Shown one piece after another: positions 38,201 to 45,640 of a stretch of 64,000 nucleotides of DNA. Position 1 is the stretch's first letter. Every line of letters starts with the position of its first letter. The notes beneath the pieces are model-generated. The model was not told the DNA's origin. It worked only from the letters and a program-made list of their open reading frames with translations, and made no database searches. A program made the translations under genes and the position numbers. Origin of the DNA: Marinilabiliales bacterium (GTDB lineage: Bacteria; Bacteroidota; Bacteroidia; Bacteroidales; SZUA-534); the NCBI GenBank assembly GCA_003512955.1, contig DOTG01000026.1, positions 408,032 to 472,031 of the forward strand. Direction: 5' to 3'.

Positions 38201-41200
38201 GGGACATCAAACTCCATTTCATCGGGTCTCCCGGTTTGAATAACCTTTCGCAGCTTTGTTTCATAGTCTATGATTCCCGGGTATTGACTACCTTCTGTGG
38301 GTGTTTTTCCAATATTCGCAGCTACTTCCGGACTTATGGTCAAATACATATTCCGGTTGATATAAACCGCCCGGCAACCGGTATCGTACCGGATGATATT
38401 GTCGGGGGAACCTTCTGCCAGGGAGCGGAATTTTTGTTCGCTTTCTATAAGTTTCGCTTCAGCTTGTTTGCGGTCGGTAATATCGCGGGCAACAAATTGA
38501 ATGGCACCGTCACCATGATATTGAATGTTCATTCCCCGCAAATCAATATCTATCACGATCCCATCAAGCCGAAGCAGCTTCTGTTCATATATTGGAGATT
38601 TGAGCTCACCGCCTGTTAAACCTGACACTATTCTTTTTTTGGCAACTTCTTTGAGGTTCTGTGGCACAAAATCCAGCACCGATCTACCAATAATATCTTC
38701 TGGTTTTGAAGCCCCAACCAATTTAACGCCTGCATCGTTAATAAAAACCACTTTCCCGTGCTGGTGTATAACAATCATATCCTGCGATAAATCTACAATC
38801 TGGTGATAATGCCGGTTACTCTCTTCCAGGGCCTTTTCACTTTTTTTAAGTTCTGTGATGTCTGTCACGGTAGATCTGCTCATCTGGAAGTTCCCTTCCT
38901 GGTCGTAAATAGCTGTCGCGCTAAGCAGGATGGTAAATATGGAACCGTTTTTTCGTATTAAATCAAACTCCAGGTTTTGTATCAATCCGGTTGTTTTGAA
39001 TTTAGGAAAATTGTGTTCAAAGTTTTTTAAGCTTTTTTCGGTAAATAGTTCCGTAAATTTTATTTTCCCAACAACTTCCTCTCTGCGGTAGCCCAGCCAT
39101 TCAAGTTCTGTATCGTTCATCTGCACCACTAGACCATCTTTATTGAGCGAGTGATAGCCACAGGGTGCATGGTTGTATAGATCATGGATATCTTCAGATG
39201 CTTTGAGCAGGTTTTTTTCAGCAAGTTTGCGTTCGGTAATGTCAATAAAAGTAACGATTACCTGAGACAACTGGTCCGAGGTGTCAAAAACCGGGTCGGC
39301 ATTAACGAGGACCCAAACATCATTTGTATTATTTGGGCGGTGTACTCCAACAATGTAATTCCTGAGTTCCTTTTTTGTGGCGAAAACTTTATTCGCCGGA
39401 TAATCTTCAAGTCCCATGATGGAATTATCTTCATGAAAGAAATGCCAGGCAGGATCGATAACCGTTTTTCCCAACAGTTGGTCTTCAGATATGCCTAACA
39501 ATTGTTGTGCTTTGGTATTGCATGTTATTATTTGGGTGTCGGCACTATGTACGATAACAGCGGCCTGTATTTTCTGGATTAATGTGCGGTATTTTTGTTC
39601 ACTCTCTTGCAGTGCCTTTTCAGCCAGCTTGCGCTCGGTAATATCCAGAATATATCCAAGGAAGTTGGCTATGTTCCCATCACGGTCAGTAATGACTGAT
39701 GTAAAGTCATCAATCCACCGGTAAGTCCCATTGCGGTGGATAATGCGGTATACCTGCTCAAAAGAAGTCACCCCCTGCTTGCTGTACGTGTTTACTTCGG
39801 TTGCTACCCGTTCAAGATCATCGGGATGAATAATTGTGGCATAGGGGACTTTTCCGCTGGTGAAATCTTGCGGGGTGTAACCGAATTGGTCAAGTACATT
39901 TGGCGACACATACTCTACGGGCCAACCCTCTCTGGCTCTCCATTTGAATATTACCGTTGGGCCGCATACAAAGAGCCCGCGCTCGGCGCGAAGCAGGTCT
40001 TCGGCAAGTTTCCGTTCTGCTATTTCCCAAGCCAGATCGGCCAAAAGCGATACTGCCTCAATATCTTTCTGGTCATAATCGGTCGGTTTGTTTCCAACTC
40101 CCAGTATTGCTTTAATTGTATCACCCCGCAGGACAGGTACCACAAGTTCGCGGATAACTTCGGCATGGCCTTCGGGCATTCCTTTGCGGTTTGGCAGGGA
40201 GGCATAATCGTTATGGATAACCGGCTTTCGTTGGGTCACACAGTCTATCCAAACCCCGGCCTGCGATATGGGATAGTGCATGCCTTTGCCCTCGGCCTTG
40301 CAAAATTCTGCTTTTGTCTTTGTTGACCAGTTCTGCAGTGTAAGCGATACCTGATCGTCTTCAATAAAGTGATAAAAGCCGATCAGGCTCCCGGTAAGTT
40401 TTTCGGCTTCGTTCAACGTTTCTTCGAGTAATTCGTCCATAGACCGGGTGGCAGCAATTTGCATCAGTTTTAACCGCGAGGCATTTATAGCTTCGTTGCG
40501 CTTGCGTTCGGTAATGTCCAGTAGTACGGCCACATTTCCTTTAATCTGCCCCTCGGGGTTTGAAAGCGGGGAGGCATAAATGGAATAAGCTATGGGGGTC
40601 CCATCGCGCTTCTGCCGCATGACATCTACACCGTTAAGGGTCAACCCGTTCCGTATCTGTTCACGGAAATGTTCAAATTCTTCGCGGTTTTCAGTAGGTA
40701 CTGTCGGAAGGTATTTCCCAATCACTTCGGATGCTTTCCAGCCTAATAATTTTTCAGATGCCGGGTTCCACAACGCGTTTACTTTACCCTCCAGATCAAG
40801 ATCGAAAATAGCAATTGGGGCAGCCTCAATAATGGCACGGAGGAGCTCGTTTGTCCGTTGCAACTCACTTTCTGCCGTTTTCCTCCGGGTTTCTAATTCA
40901 ATATATTCAAAGGCAAACGAAATATCGGTGGCCATTTCATCGAGGAGATTCACATCCTCCTGGCTAAAAAAATCAATATTGCCTGAGTAAATATTAAACG
41001 CTCCCTCCACTTTGCCGAAAACAATTAGCGGGAAAGAGGCAGAGGATTTAAACCCATACCTGGCCGCATTGTCTCTCCAGGGAATCATGCTGTTATCGCT
41101 AAGGATGTTGTTAGATATTTGATGTTTCCCGGTTTTGATTGCCCTGCCGGAAGGGCCGTTACTCCGCACTTTGTCGTTCAAATCAATGTCGATTTCGTTC

Positions 41201-42492
41201 AGGTAATCTGTGGAAACTCCATTTGAAGCAATCACATCCACTTTGTTTGTTTTACTATTCACCATGCCAAACCACACCATCGGGAATTTACCATAGTTTA
41301 CCGCTATCCGGCAGGCTTCGTCCATTAACTGTTCTTTGTTATGAATGCGGACAATGGCTTGGTTGATGTTGCTCAAAACGGCATAAATACGGTTCAGCTT
41401 GAGGATTTGGGCCTCGTACCGCTTTGTTTGTGTTATATCACGGATAAAGGATGTTGCCCCAACCACTTTGTTTTTTTGGACGATCGGGTTCCAGTTAAAT
41501 TCATAATAAATATCGTGATCGGGCTGATGTTGAATTTCAGAAAACACCTCTCCTTTCAATGCCTTATCTATACTTTGCTTTGCAAGTTCCCTTAATTCGG
41601 GTATCTGCATACATTCAAGCAGGTTCATACCAACTTTTATGTCGGTATTCCATACTTTTTTCATCTCGTTCCGATGCTTTTTATTAAAAGCAGTATAGCA
41701 ATAATTTTTGTCTAACGAGAATATGATGATATCGTCGGTACTATTCACTAAAGCAGTAAGCAGTGTGTATTGAGTTTCCAATTGCATCTCGGCCCGTTCA
41801 CGCTCTGCCAGTTCTTCTTCCAGTTGGCTGTTCACATGGTGCAATTCTTTTGTCCGTTCAATCACGCGGCTTTCAAGTTCGTTATTTATTGATTTAAGTT
41901 CTTCTTCGGCCTGCCTGCGTCTGCTATTTTCTTCCAAAAGTTGGTCGTTAGTGGCTTTAAGCTTTGTATAACCCAATATTTCGTTTTTTATAATATGCGC
42001 CACATAACTAAAAAAAGTTGGCAAGTTGAAATGCAGATCCGAAGTGCTGGTATATAAATTTTCGATTTTCAGGACAGCAATAAGATCAGAACCTGCCAAC
42101 AGAGGAAAAACCCATGTGCTTGCTTTTGTAAATTCGTCGGCTAGCAATTTGGTGTTTGCAAAATCGCTTTGAACCTCCACATGTTCTTTTGTATCAAATA
42201 CCTTTTTTACTAATTCATCGGCAATTTCTTCAATCTTAGTTATTTTGCCCAAAACATCGGCATAATATATTTCATGTTCAATTTTATAATAAACAATAAG
42301 GTTCGACCCTCCAATATTTTCAAGTATAACCTGCAACAACTTTTGAATAACGTTTTCTAATCCCGATACGGAATTCATTTCGCTCATTAAGTGCATAAAA
42401 ACCTGTAAATACGACTTTTCGATGGCAAGCTTTTTAACCCTTTCGTTAAGGTTTTCAATTACTTCTCTCGATATGAGTATTTTATCTTCCAT
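35266..42492 (-). CDS. Giant soluble histidine kinase with about 11 PAS and 4 GAF domains
   Basis: The 2408-residue protein has no membrane segment. In order: a GAF-like domain (about 20-175), a coiled coil (180-235), PAS, GAF (about 365-545), PAS, GAF (about 672-840), five consecutive PAS/PAC units, GAF, then four PAS/PAC units. Most PAS units end in a DIT(E/D)RK linker. The kinase core is HisKA with His2200 in VSHDLRAP, then a complete HATPase (NLMGNAWKF, DDGAGFD, GTGIGLA). There is no receiver of its own. The start overlaps the DUF1638 stop by 11 bases, linking it to the corrinoid genes. PAS and GAF domains commonly bind haem, flavin or small ligands, but none can be assigned here. Very long for the family. 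Confidence 0.93.
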   Translation of the reverse strand: MEDKILISREVIENLNERVKKLAIEKSYLQVFMHLMSEMNSVSGLENVIQKLLQVILENIGGSNLIVYYKIEHEIYYADVLGKITKIEEIADELVKKVFDTKEHVEVQSDFANTKLLADEFTKASTWVFPLLAGSDLIAVLKIENLYTSTSDLHFNLPTFFSYVAHIIKNEILGYTKLKATNDQLLEENSRRRQAEEELKSINNELESRVIERTKELHHVNSQLEEELAERERAEMQLETQYTLLTALVNSTDDIIIFSLDKNYCYTAFNKKHRNEMKKVWNTDIKVGMNLLECMQIPELRELAKQSIDKALKGEVFSEIQHQPDHDIYYEFNWNPIVQKNKVVGATSFIRDITQTKRYEAQILKLNRIYAVLSNINQAIVRIHNKEQLMDEACRIAVNYGKFPMVWFGMVNSKTNKVDVIASNGVSTDYLNEIDIDLNDKVRSNGPSGRAIKTGKHQISNNILSDNSMIPWRDNAARYGFKSSASFPLIVFGKVEGAFNIYSGNIDFFSQEDVNLLDEMATDISFAFEYIELETRRKTAESELQRTNELLRAIIEAAPIAIFDLDLEGKVNALWNPASEKLLGWKASEVIGKYLPTVPTENREEFEHFREQIRNGLTLNGVDVMRQKRDGTPIAYSIYASPLSNPEGQIKGNVAVLLDITERKRNEAINASRLKLMQIAATRSMDELLEETLNEAEKLTGSLIGFYHFIEDDQVSLTLQNWSTKTKAEFCKAEGKGMHYPISQAGVWIDCVTQRKPVIHNDYASLPNRKGMPEGHAEVIRELVVPVLRGDTIKAILGVGNKPTDYDQKDIEAVSLLADLAWEIAERKLAEDLLRAERGLFVCGPTVIFKWRAREGWPVEYVSPNVLDQFGYTPQDFTSGKVPYATIIHPDDLERVATEVNTYSKQGVTSFEQVYRIIHRNGTYRWIDDFTSVITDRDGNIANFLGYILDITERKLAEKALQESEQKYRTLIQKIQAAVIVHSADTQIITCNTKAQQLLGISEDQLLGKTVIDPAWHFFHEDNSIMGLEDYPANKVFATKKELRNYIVGVHRPNNTNDVWVLVNADPVFDTSDQLSQVIVTFIDITERKLAEKNLLKASEDIHDLYNHAPCGYHSLNKDGLVVQMNDTELEWLGYRREEVVGKIKFTELFTEKSLKNFEHNFPKFKTTGLIQNLEFDLIRKNGSIFTILLSATAIYDQEGNFQMSRSTVTDITELKKSEKALEESNRHYHQIVDLSQDMIVIHQHGKVVFINDAGVKLVGASKPEDIIGRSVLDFVPQNLKEVAKKRIVSGLTGGELKSPIYEQKLLRLDGIVIDIDLRGMNIQYHGDGAIQFVARDITDRKQAEAKLIESEQKFRSLAEGSPDNIIRYDTGCRAVYINRNMYLTISPEVAANIGKTPTEGSQYPGIIDYETKLRKVIQTGRPDEMEFDVPNPNGELRTHHIRFVAEQNNDGAIIGAIAIGRDITDRKQSELALQEREKHSRSLLRLSRKFEIAQDYDEILLAAFEEVQKIIGYKNLWAYQITEDKKYAISLAAHGSVSGIIMSDTGTGRLTIQGDQMLEAIANAVDIIIIEDAQTDERVNKEIVARLKNRTIVNVPIVLFDRHLGSIGMGTFGDEGVLIPTQPQEEFLKALASQMAVSFDRIHLANRRNQVEEALRISEESFRRLVEYSPVSMAVWSGIDGRVILFNKKFTELFGYTIEDIPDVAHWWTVAYPDKAYRESQMQLWAKLNDGTEPLDNHKPTEAIITGKDGTPRNIELRISNSHQDKSLVTLIDRTEQKLAEEKLRNTAQRLNEAQRLAHIGSWELDLVNNVLIWSDEIYRMFEIDPNKFSATYEAFLDAIHPDDREAVNIAYTRSLKTRTTYAIDHRIVYSDGRVKYVHEQCETYYDGDKPTRSIGTVQDITERKQAEEALRESELKYREIFDNVLDSLFLLEVTDDGHFRNLEVNPAFEKSTGIARTQLIGKVIEETVPKNVADIVNAKYHRCVEAGIPIEEEAELDLPTGRRYFHSTLIPARNEIGRIHRIIGISRDITDRKKAEDALRESEAKFFTVFQLSPMALSITSIKDQVFLDVNNSFLQNVGYKRDELIGKSSNILDLWADHGLWDKFRQIMADKGKIDNFEFEFRGKPGKYGYGLISATIVTINGAPCVLSQIANINDRKAMEEKIRTLNRELERRIFERTAQLESANKELEAFAYSVSHDLRAPLRGIDGFCQVLFDEYKGNMDEAGKNYLMRIRAAAQRMGQLIDDMLELSRISRSEMKIHQVDLSNIANEITNELNESAPGRKVNFSIQNGIQVNGDGRLLRIVLENLMGNAWKFTSKHSKASIMFGMQIVDGNPAYFVSDDGAGFDMNYAQKLFGAFQRLHTAKEFEGTGIGLATVQRIVHRHGGKVWAKGEVEKGATFYFTIP

Positions 42493-43084
42493 TGTATTGT
42501 CCGTTATTAAGATTTAAAGCTGATATTAAAACCGACTTAAGATGATCCATATCTACATTCATCCAATGCAAGGGCAGCCCAACGCTTTGTGCTGCGTGTT
42601 CTGCTTCTTTGGTAAAGTCGCCTGAACAAGGTGTTCTTATACCCAGCAGGTATTTCCGGTCTTCTTGAAATATCTGCCGGGTTACTTCCATATTCGTTCC
42701 AAAGGTTTTTGGAATTATATAATCCCAACGGAGGGCCCAATCTTCAAGAAGAAAATAGGCTCCGTTCGACAATTCTTTTGTAAACAATCCGGGGCCCAGT
42801 AATATCTCCACACAGTTTTGTCCTTTGGTCCGGGCGGTTTTTGTATCGTATAGAATATTTTCCATTAAAGGATGGCAAGTGCCATAAAATACGGTGCAGT
42901 TTTGATTTGAATGTTTGTTCAGTGCCAAGGTCAGGTTTTTATGTAGCTTGTCAAAATCAAAATGGAGCGATGAATCTAAAAAGGTTGTATGGAGTTGCCA
43001 GTTGTTTTCAATAATCAACCGGTTGATTTCCTTTCTCAGTATTCCGCAACCAATCAGATAGGGTATGTCATTATGTTTATGCAT
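42482..43084 (-). CDS. DUF1638 domain protein
   Basis: The ATG at 43084 gives 200 residues starting MHKHNDIPYLIGCGILRKEI. It overlaps the end of the MtaA-like gene by 8 bases; a TTG further upstream is less likely. Conserved-looking features are Cys13 in GCGILRKE, Cys70-His71 in YGTCHPLME, a GPGLF loop, and Cys153 in TPCSGD. The family has no established activity; from memory its members often sit beside corrinoid methyltransferase genes, as here. Cysteines and a histidine in separate loops could bind metal or a cofactor, which is inference. The protein is soluble. Confidence 0.8.
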   Translation of the reverse strand: MHKHNDIPYLIGCGILRKEINRLIIENNWQLHTTFLDSSLHFDFDKLHKNLTLALNKHSNQNCTVFYGTCHPLMENILYDTKTARTKGQNCVEILLGPGLFTKELSNGAYFLLEDWALRWDYIIPKTFGTNMEVTRQIFQEDRKYLLGIRTPCSGDFTKEAEHAAQSVGLPLHWMNVDMDHLKSVLISALNLNNGQYNGR

Positions 43085-44108
43085 AACTTCCGTATTCGTA
43101 AACTGCCTCAAGCATATACCGGATATTTTTTTCGGGAATATAAAGCGGCATCACTAAGGTCCCAAAAAAGAATTTTCCACCTTTCATGCCTGCATCAAGC
43201 ATCCGTTTTACCTCTGCTTTTATTTCGTCATAAGTCCAATCAATAAGTTTTATATCGTTAATGACCCCTGCACAGAGTGCCCTGCCAGCTATTAGTTGTT
43301 TCCCTTGGGCAATATCATCGAACGGACTGAGGTAAAATGTTGCGAATCCAAGTTTTTCAATCACTTGGTTCAATACCTGATTCATTCTTGCTCCCCCACA
43401 ATAATAAACAAGCCCAAACCTATCCACCCCTTGAAGATCTTTCTCCATCCAAGGCATGGAAAGTTCATTGAACAATTTGGCGGAAACAAAATAGGGCGAA
43501 CCAAATGGGTTGGAATAAATAATGATATCGGCACCCGCTTTTCGATAGGCCACCAATTGTTTTTTAAAAAAATCGGAAGTCATAGCCAACAGTTTGTCGC
43601 GCAAATCAAATGGACCTGAAAGCAGCATGTCCATCCACTTTTCCATACCCATGAGCATTGCCGGCATAGCCATTGAAGCAGTGATGTAAGCGCAAATGGG
43701 ATATTTATCCCCCGACTCCTTTTTTAATATCTGCAGGCATTTCAACGTTTCTTGAAATTCCGGATGGTTGGATATGTCGTCTGGGATTACCATGTTATGG
43801 ATGTCTTCCGGTTTGCGGAAGACCATGTGCCCGATAGTTGGAGGCCCATCGTTGGCATAAATAATATTTTTACAACCCAGCAATTCGGCTTCTTTCCCCA
43901 CGTAAAAAAGGCTCCAAAGGTTATCGTACCCATATTTTTCGCGCATTTTCAATTGCCCCTCGGCCACGTATTCCCCTTTTGAATAATATTCTTTTAGCGA
44001 CAACCCCAGCTCCTTTGCCCCCTGATCCAAAAGGTTGCAAAATACAGGGATACGGTCCGATTTTTCACCATTGGCCGCTGCCATAAGCCTGTCGAAACCG
44101 GTTATCAT
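43077..44108 (-). CDS. Uroporphyrinogen decarboxylase/MtaA-family methyltransferase homologue with altered zinc site
   Basis: The 343-residue protein has the UroD-like TIM barrel seen in MtaA, MtbA and CmuA, which move methyl groups between a corrinoid protein and a thiol or other acceptor. Those enzymes bind zinc through His-x-Cys and a later Cys. Here the first motif reads Tyr235-Tyr236-Cys237 and the later position falls at Thr317 in FFFGTLVMP, so two of three ligands appear lost. It overlaps the corrinoid gene by four bases upstream and the DUF1638 gene downstream. It could be a divergent methyltransferase using another acceptor, or a regulatory protein that reads the methylation state of the corrinoid partner. 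It is not the haem-pathway HemE. Confidence 0.85.
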   Translation of the reverse strand: MITGFDRLMAAANGEKSDRIPVFCNLLDQGAKELGLSLKEYYSKGEYVAEGQLKMREKYGYDNLWSLFYVGKEAELLGCKNIIYANDGPPTIGHMVFRKPEDIHNMVIPDDISNHPEFQETLKCLQILKKESGDKYPICAYITASMAMPAMLMGMEKWMDMLLSGPFDLRDKLLAMTSDFFKKQLVAYRKAGADIIIYSNPFGSPYFVSAKLFNELSMPWMEKDLQGVDRFGLVYYCGGARMNQVLNQVIEKLGFATFYLSPFDDIAQGKQLIAGRALCAGVINDIKLIDWTYDEIKAEVKRMLDAGMKGGKFFFGTLVMPLYIPEKNIRYMLEAVYEYGSYA

Positions 44109-44770
44109 TGCTTTATTTCCTCCAATAATTTTTTTAGAACAAGGCCGGCGTCAATCCCATTCTCGGCCCAGGCATCAGCCTGCACCAATTTATATAAATC
44201 GTGATTGTATCTATATGGCGCCCCTCCAACAATAATTTTGATTTTATCTGCAAGATTACGCTCCTTAAGAATCTGGCGGACTTTCAGGCACCCATTTTCA
44301 CCACGGGCAGTGTGCAGCATCATCGATGAAATACCTATTATTTGCGCATTGTGTTCAATGGCTTCATCCACGAACTTTTCCGGGGAAACATTTAACCCTA
44401 AATCTACAGACTCAATCATTTGGGCTTTCAAACACCCGATAACAATTTTTTTTCCCAGCCCGTGGAAATCGCCTTGCGAAGTGCCAATAACTATTTTCCC
44501 GACGATTTCAGGTGGCGATGTAAACTTTGAAAGCATTTCATCGGTAACCAGTGCTGCGATTTGAGCGGTCATAAAATGTTGGGCCAGGCTTGCTCCAAAA
44601 TCCTGACCGAATGAAGTTGACATGTATTCAATGGAAGGAACAACCACCTTAAAAACAATGTCTTCAGGAGAAAGGCCACGATCCAATGCATCGTGAACAA
44701 TTCTCATAGCCAATATCTTATCTGTGTCAAAAATAGCTTGGTTGTATGCTTTCCTTACTTCATTAATCAT
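44105..44770 (-). CDS. Corrinoid (B12-binding) protein of a methyltransferase system
   Basis: The 221-residue protein has the two-domain layout of MtaC/MtbC-like proteins. A helical cap occupies about 1-88 and a Rossmann-like B12 domain follows, with the signature DxHxxG as Asp101-Phe-His103-Gly-Leu-Gly106. His103 should be the lower cobalt ligand. Later B12-site segments GISSMML and IIVGGAPY are present. It would carry a methyl group or serve as a cobalamin sensor in the cytoplasm. As first gene of the seven-gene cluster it overlaps the MtaA-like gene by four bases. No substrate methyltransferase (MtaB, MttB, MtbB types) or RamA-like reactivator is in the window. Confidence 0.92.
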   Translation of the reverse strand: MINEVRKAYNQAIFDTDKILAMRIVHDALDRGLSPEDIVFKVVVPSIEYMSTSFGQDFGASLAQHFMTAQIAALVTDEMLSKFTSPPEIVGKIVIGTSQGDFHGLGKKIVIGCLKAQMIESVDLGLNVSPEKFVDEAIEHNAQIIGISSMMLHTARGENGCLKVRQILKERNLADKIKIIVGGAPYRYNHDLYKLVQADAWAENGIDAGLVLKKLLEEIKQ

Positions 44771-44804
44771 GTGGCATGATTAAAATGTCCCTTCCACGAA
44801 TTTA
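44765..44804 (-). promoter_or_regulatory. Palindrome over the start codon and weak promoter of the corrinoid cluster
   Basis: AATCATG-TGG-CATGATT (44765-44781) is a perfect 7-3-7 inverted repeat that includes the start codon at 44770. It could be an operator or a hairpin that hides the start. A weak -7 box TAAATTCG lies at 44797-44804 on the minus strand, with TTTC 20 bases upstream. The rest of the 44771-44951 gap is AT-rich and no cobalamin riboswitch was recognised. Confidence 0.4.
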
Positions 44805-44951
44805 ATGTAATTATTTGATTTTAAGAAAAAAAGCATGGTGTTTCATAGACACGTTTTAATTTATTTTCCAATTTTCAATCACAGCTATCTGGATAAGTTT
44901 GCATAACCACATACCGTTTGATAGCGTTGCTGTTATCAAGTATCTTCCAAT

Positions 44952-45638
44952 TCATTGGTGTTCCATCTGGTTGATCAGTTCAATGGCCTCGGCCAGGTGG
45001 CTGTCGTTGGATAATTTTAAGTGATGGGTGCGCAACAATTCCCTGATGGCTTTATGTTTTTCCTTAGGGAAGAACGAAAGCAATTGCAGTTTGCGGGGTT
45101 TGAATTTTACCGGTTTTCCTTCTTGCTTTATGTAATATTGGTGGTTGAGCACAAATTTATCTTCGCCTTTTAAAAGTGTGACTTTACGGTAACAATACAC
45201 CGAGGTTTTACCTTCGGCAATAACTTGCAGAAACATATCAACATTTTGAAAACCTGTGGTATCGGTGTAATGCACAAACCGCATTTTTTTTGAAACACCC
45301 GGTTGATCTAAGGTAAACGAACTGACCCTGCCTCTGATAACTGTTCCAGTTTTATAATCGGATACCCGCAGCCACAGAAGTTCGTCTTTCCAACTATTGT
45401 AGCGGAGAGTAACTTTCGATGATTTTTTTCCGTTGGTATAATACACGGTTCCGGTGGTCCAGTTATTCCAGAACTGTTCCTTTTTTGATGGAAGCTCATT
45501 CGCGTATTGGGTTGCCACCACGGGTATTTCGCTGACCAAATCATCTGCTCCGCCGCAAATGGGTTGGCTGATACCCTGGCCCAGGGCCTGAAATATCACA
45601 AAAAGAAACCCAGAAAATATTATCCAAAAACTGCGCAT
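44952..45638 (-). CDS. Secreted protein of unknown function
   Basis: The 228-residue protein has a signal peptide (about 1-21) and no lipobox, so it is probably periplasmic. The body alternates short beta-like stretches with charged turns (YNSWKDELLWLRVSDYKTG), and the C-terminal 50 residues look helical. No family was recognised. It begins 2 bases after the stop of the MG2/plug-like protein gene and is last in the four-gene outer-membrane operon, so it probably works with that receptor system. A structural role at the envelope is only a guess from context. Confidence 0.75.
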   Translation of the reverse strand: MRSFWIIFSGFLFVIFQALGQGISQPICGGADDLVSEIPVVATQYANELPSKKEQFWNNWTTGTVYYTNGKKSSKVTLRYNSWKDELLWLRVSDYKTGTVIRGRVSSFTLDQPGVSKKMRFVHYTDTTGFQNVDMFLQVIAEGKTSVYCYRKVTLLKGEDKFVLNHQYYIKQEGKPVKFKPRKLQLLSFFPKEKHKAIRELLRTHHLKLSNDSHLAEAIELINQMEHQ

Positions 45639-45640
45639 AC

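Noticed and set aside
42482..43111. TTG start at 43111 for the DUF1638 gene, and the similar TTG starts at 19950 and 28444
   Set aside because: In each case an ATG slightly downstream gives the expected N-terminus (43084, 19920, 28456).
43077..44108. HemE (uroporphyrinogen decarboxylase of haem synthesis)
   Set aside because: The gene sits between a corrinoid-protein gene and DUF1638 with overlaps, and the sequence fits the MtaA/CmuA branch rather than HemE.
44771..44951. Cobalamin riboswitch upstream of the corrinoid gene
   Set aside because: The gap is only about 180 AT-rich bases and no B12-box-like sequence or extended pairing was seen.
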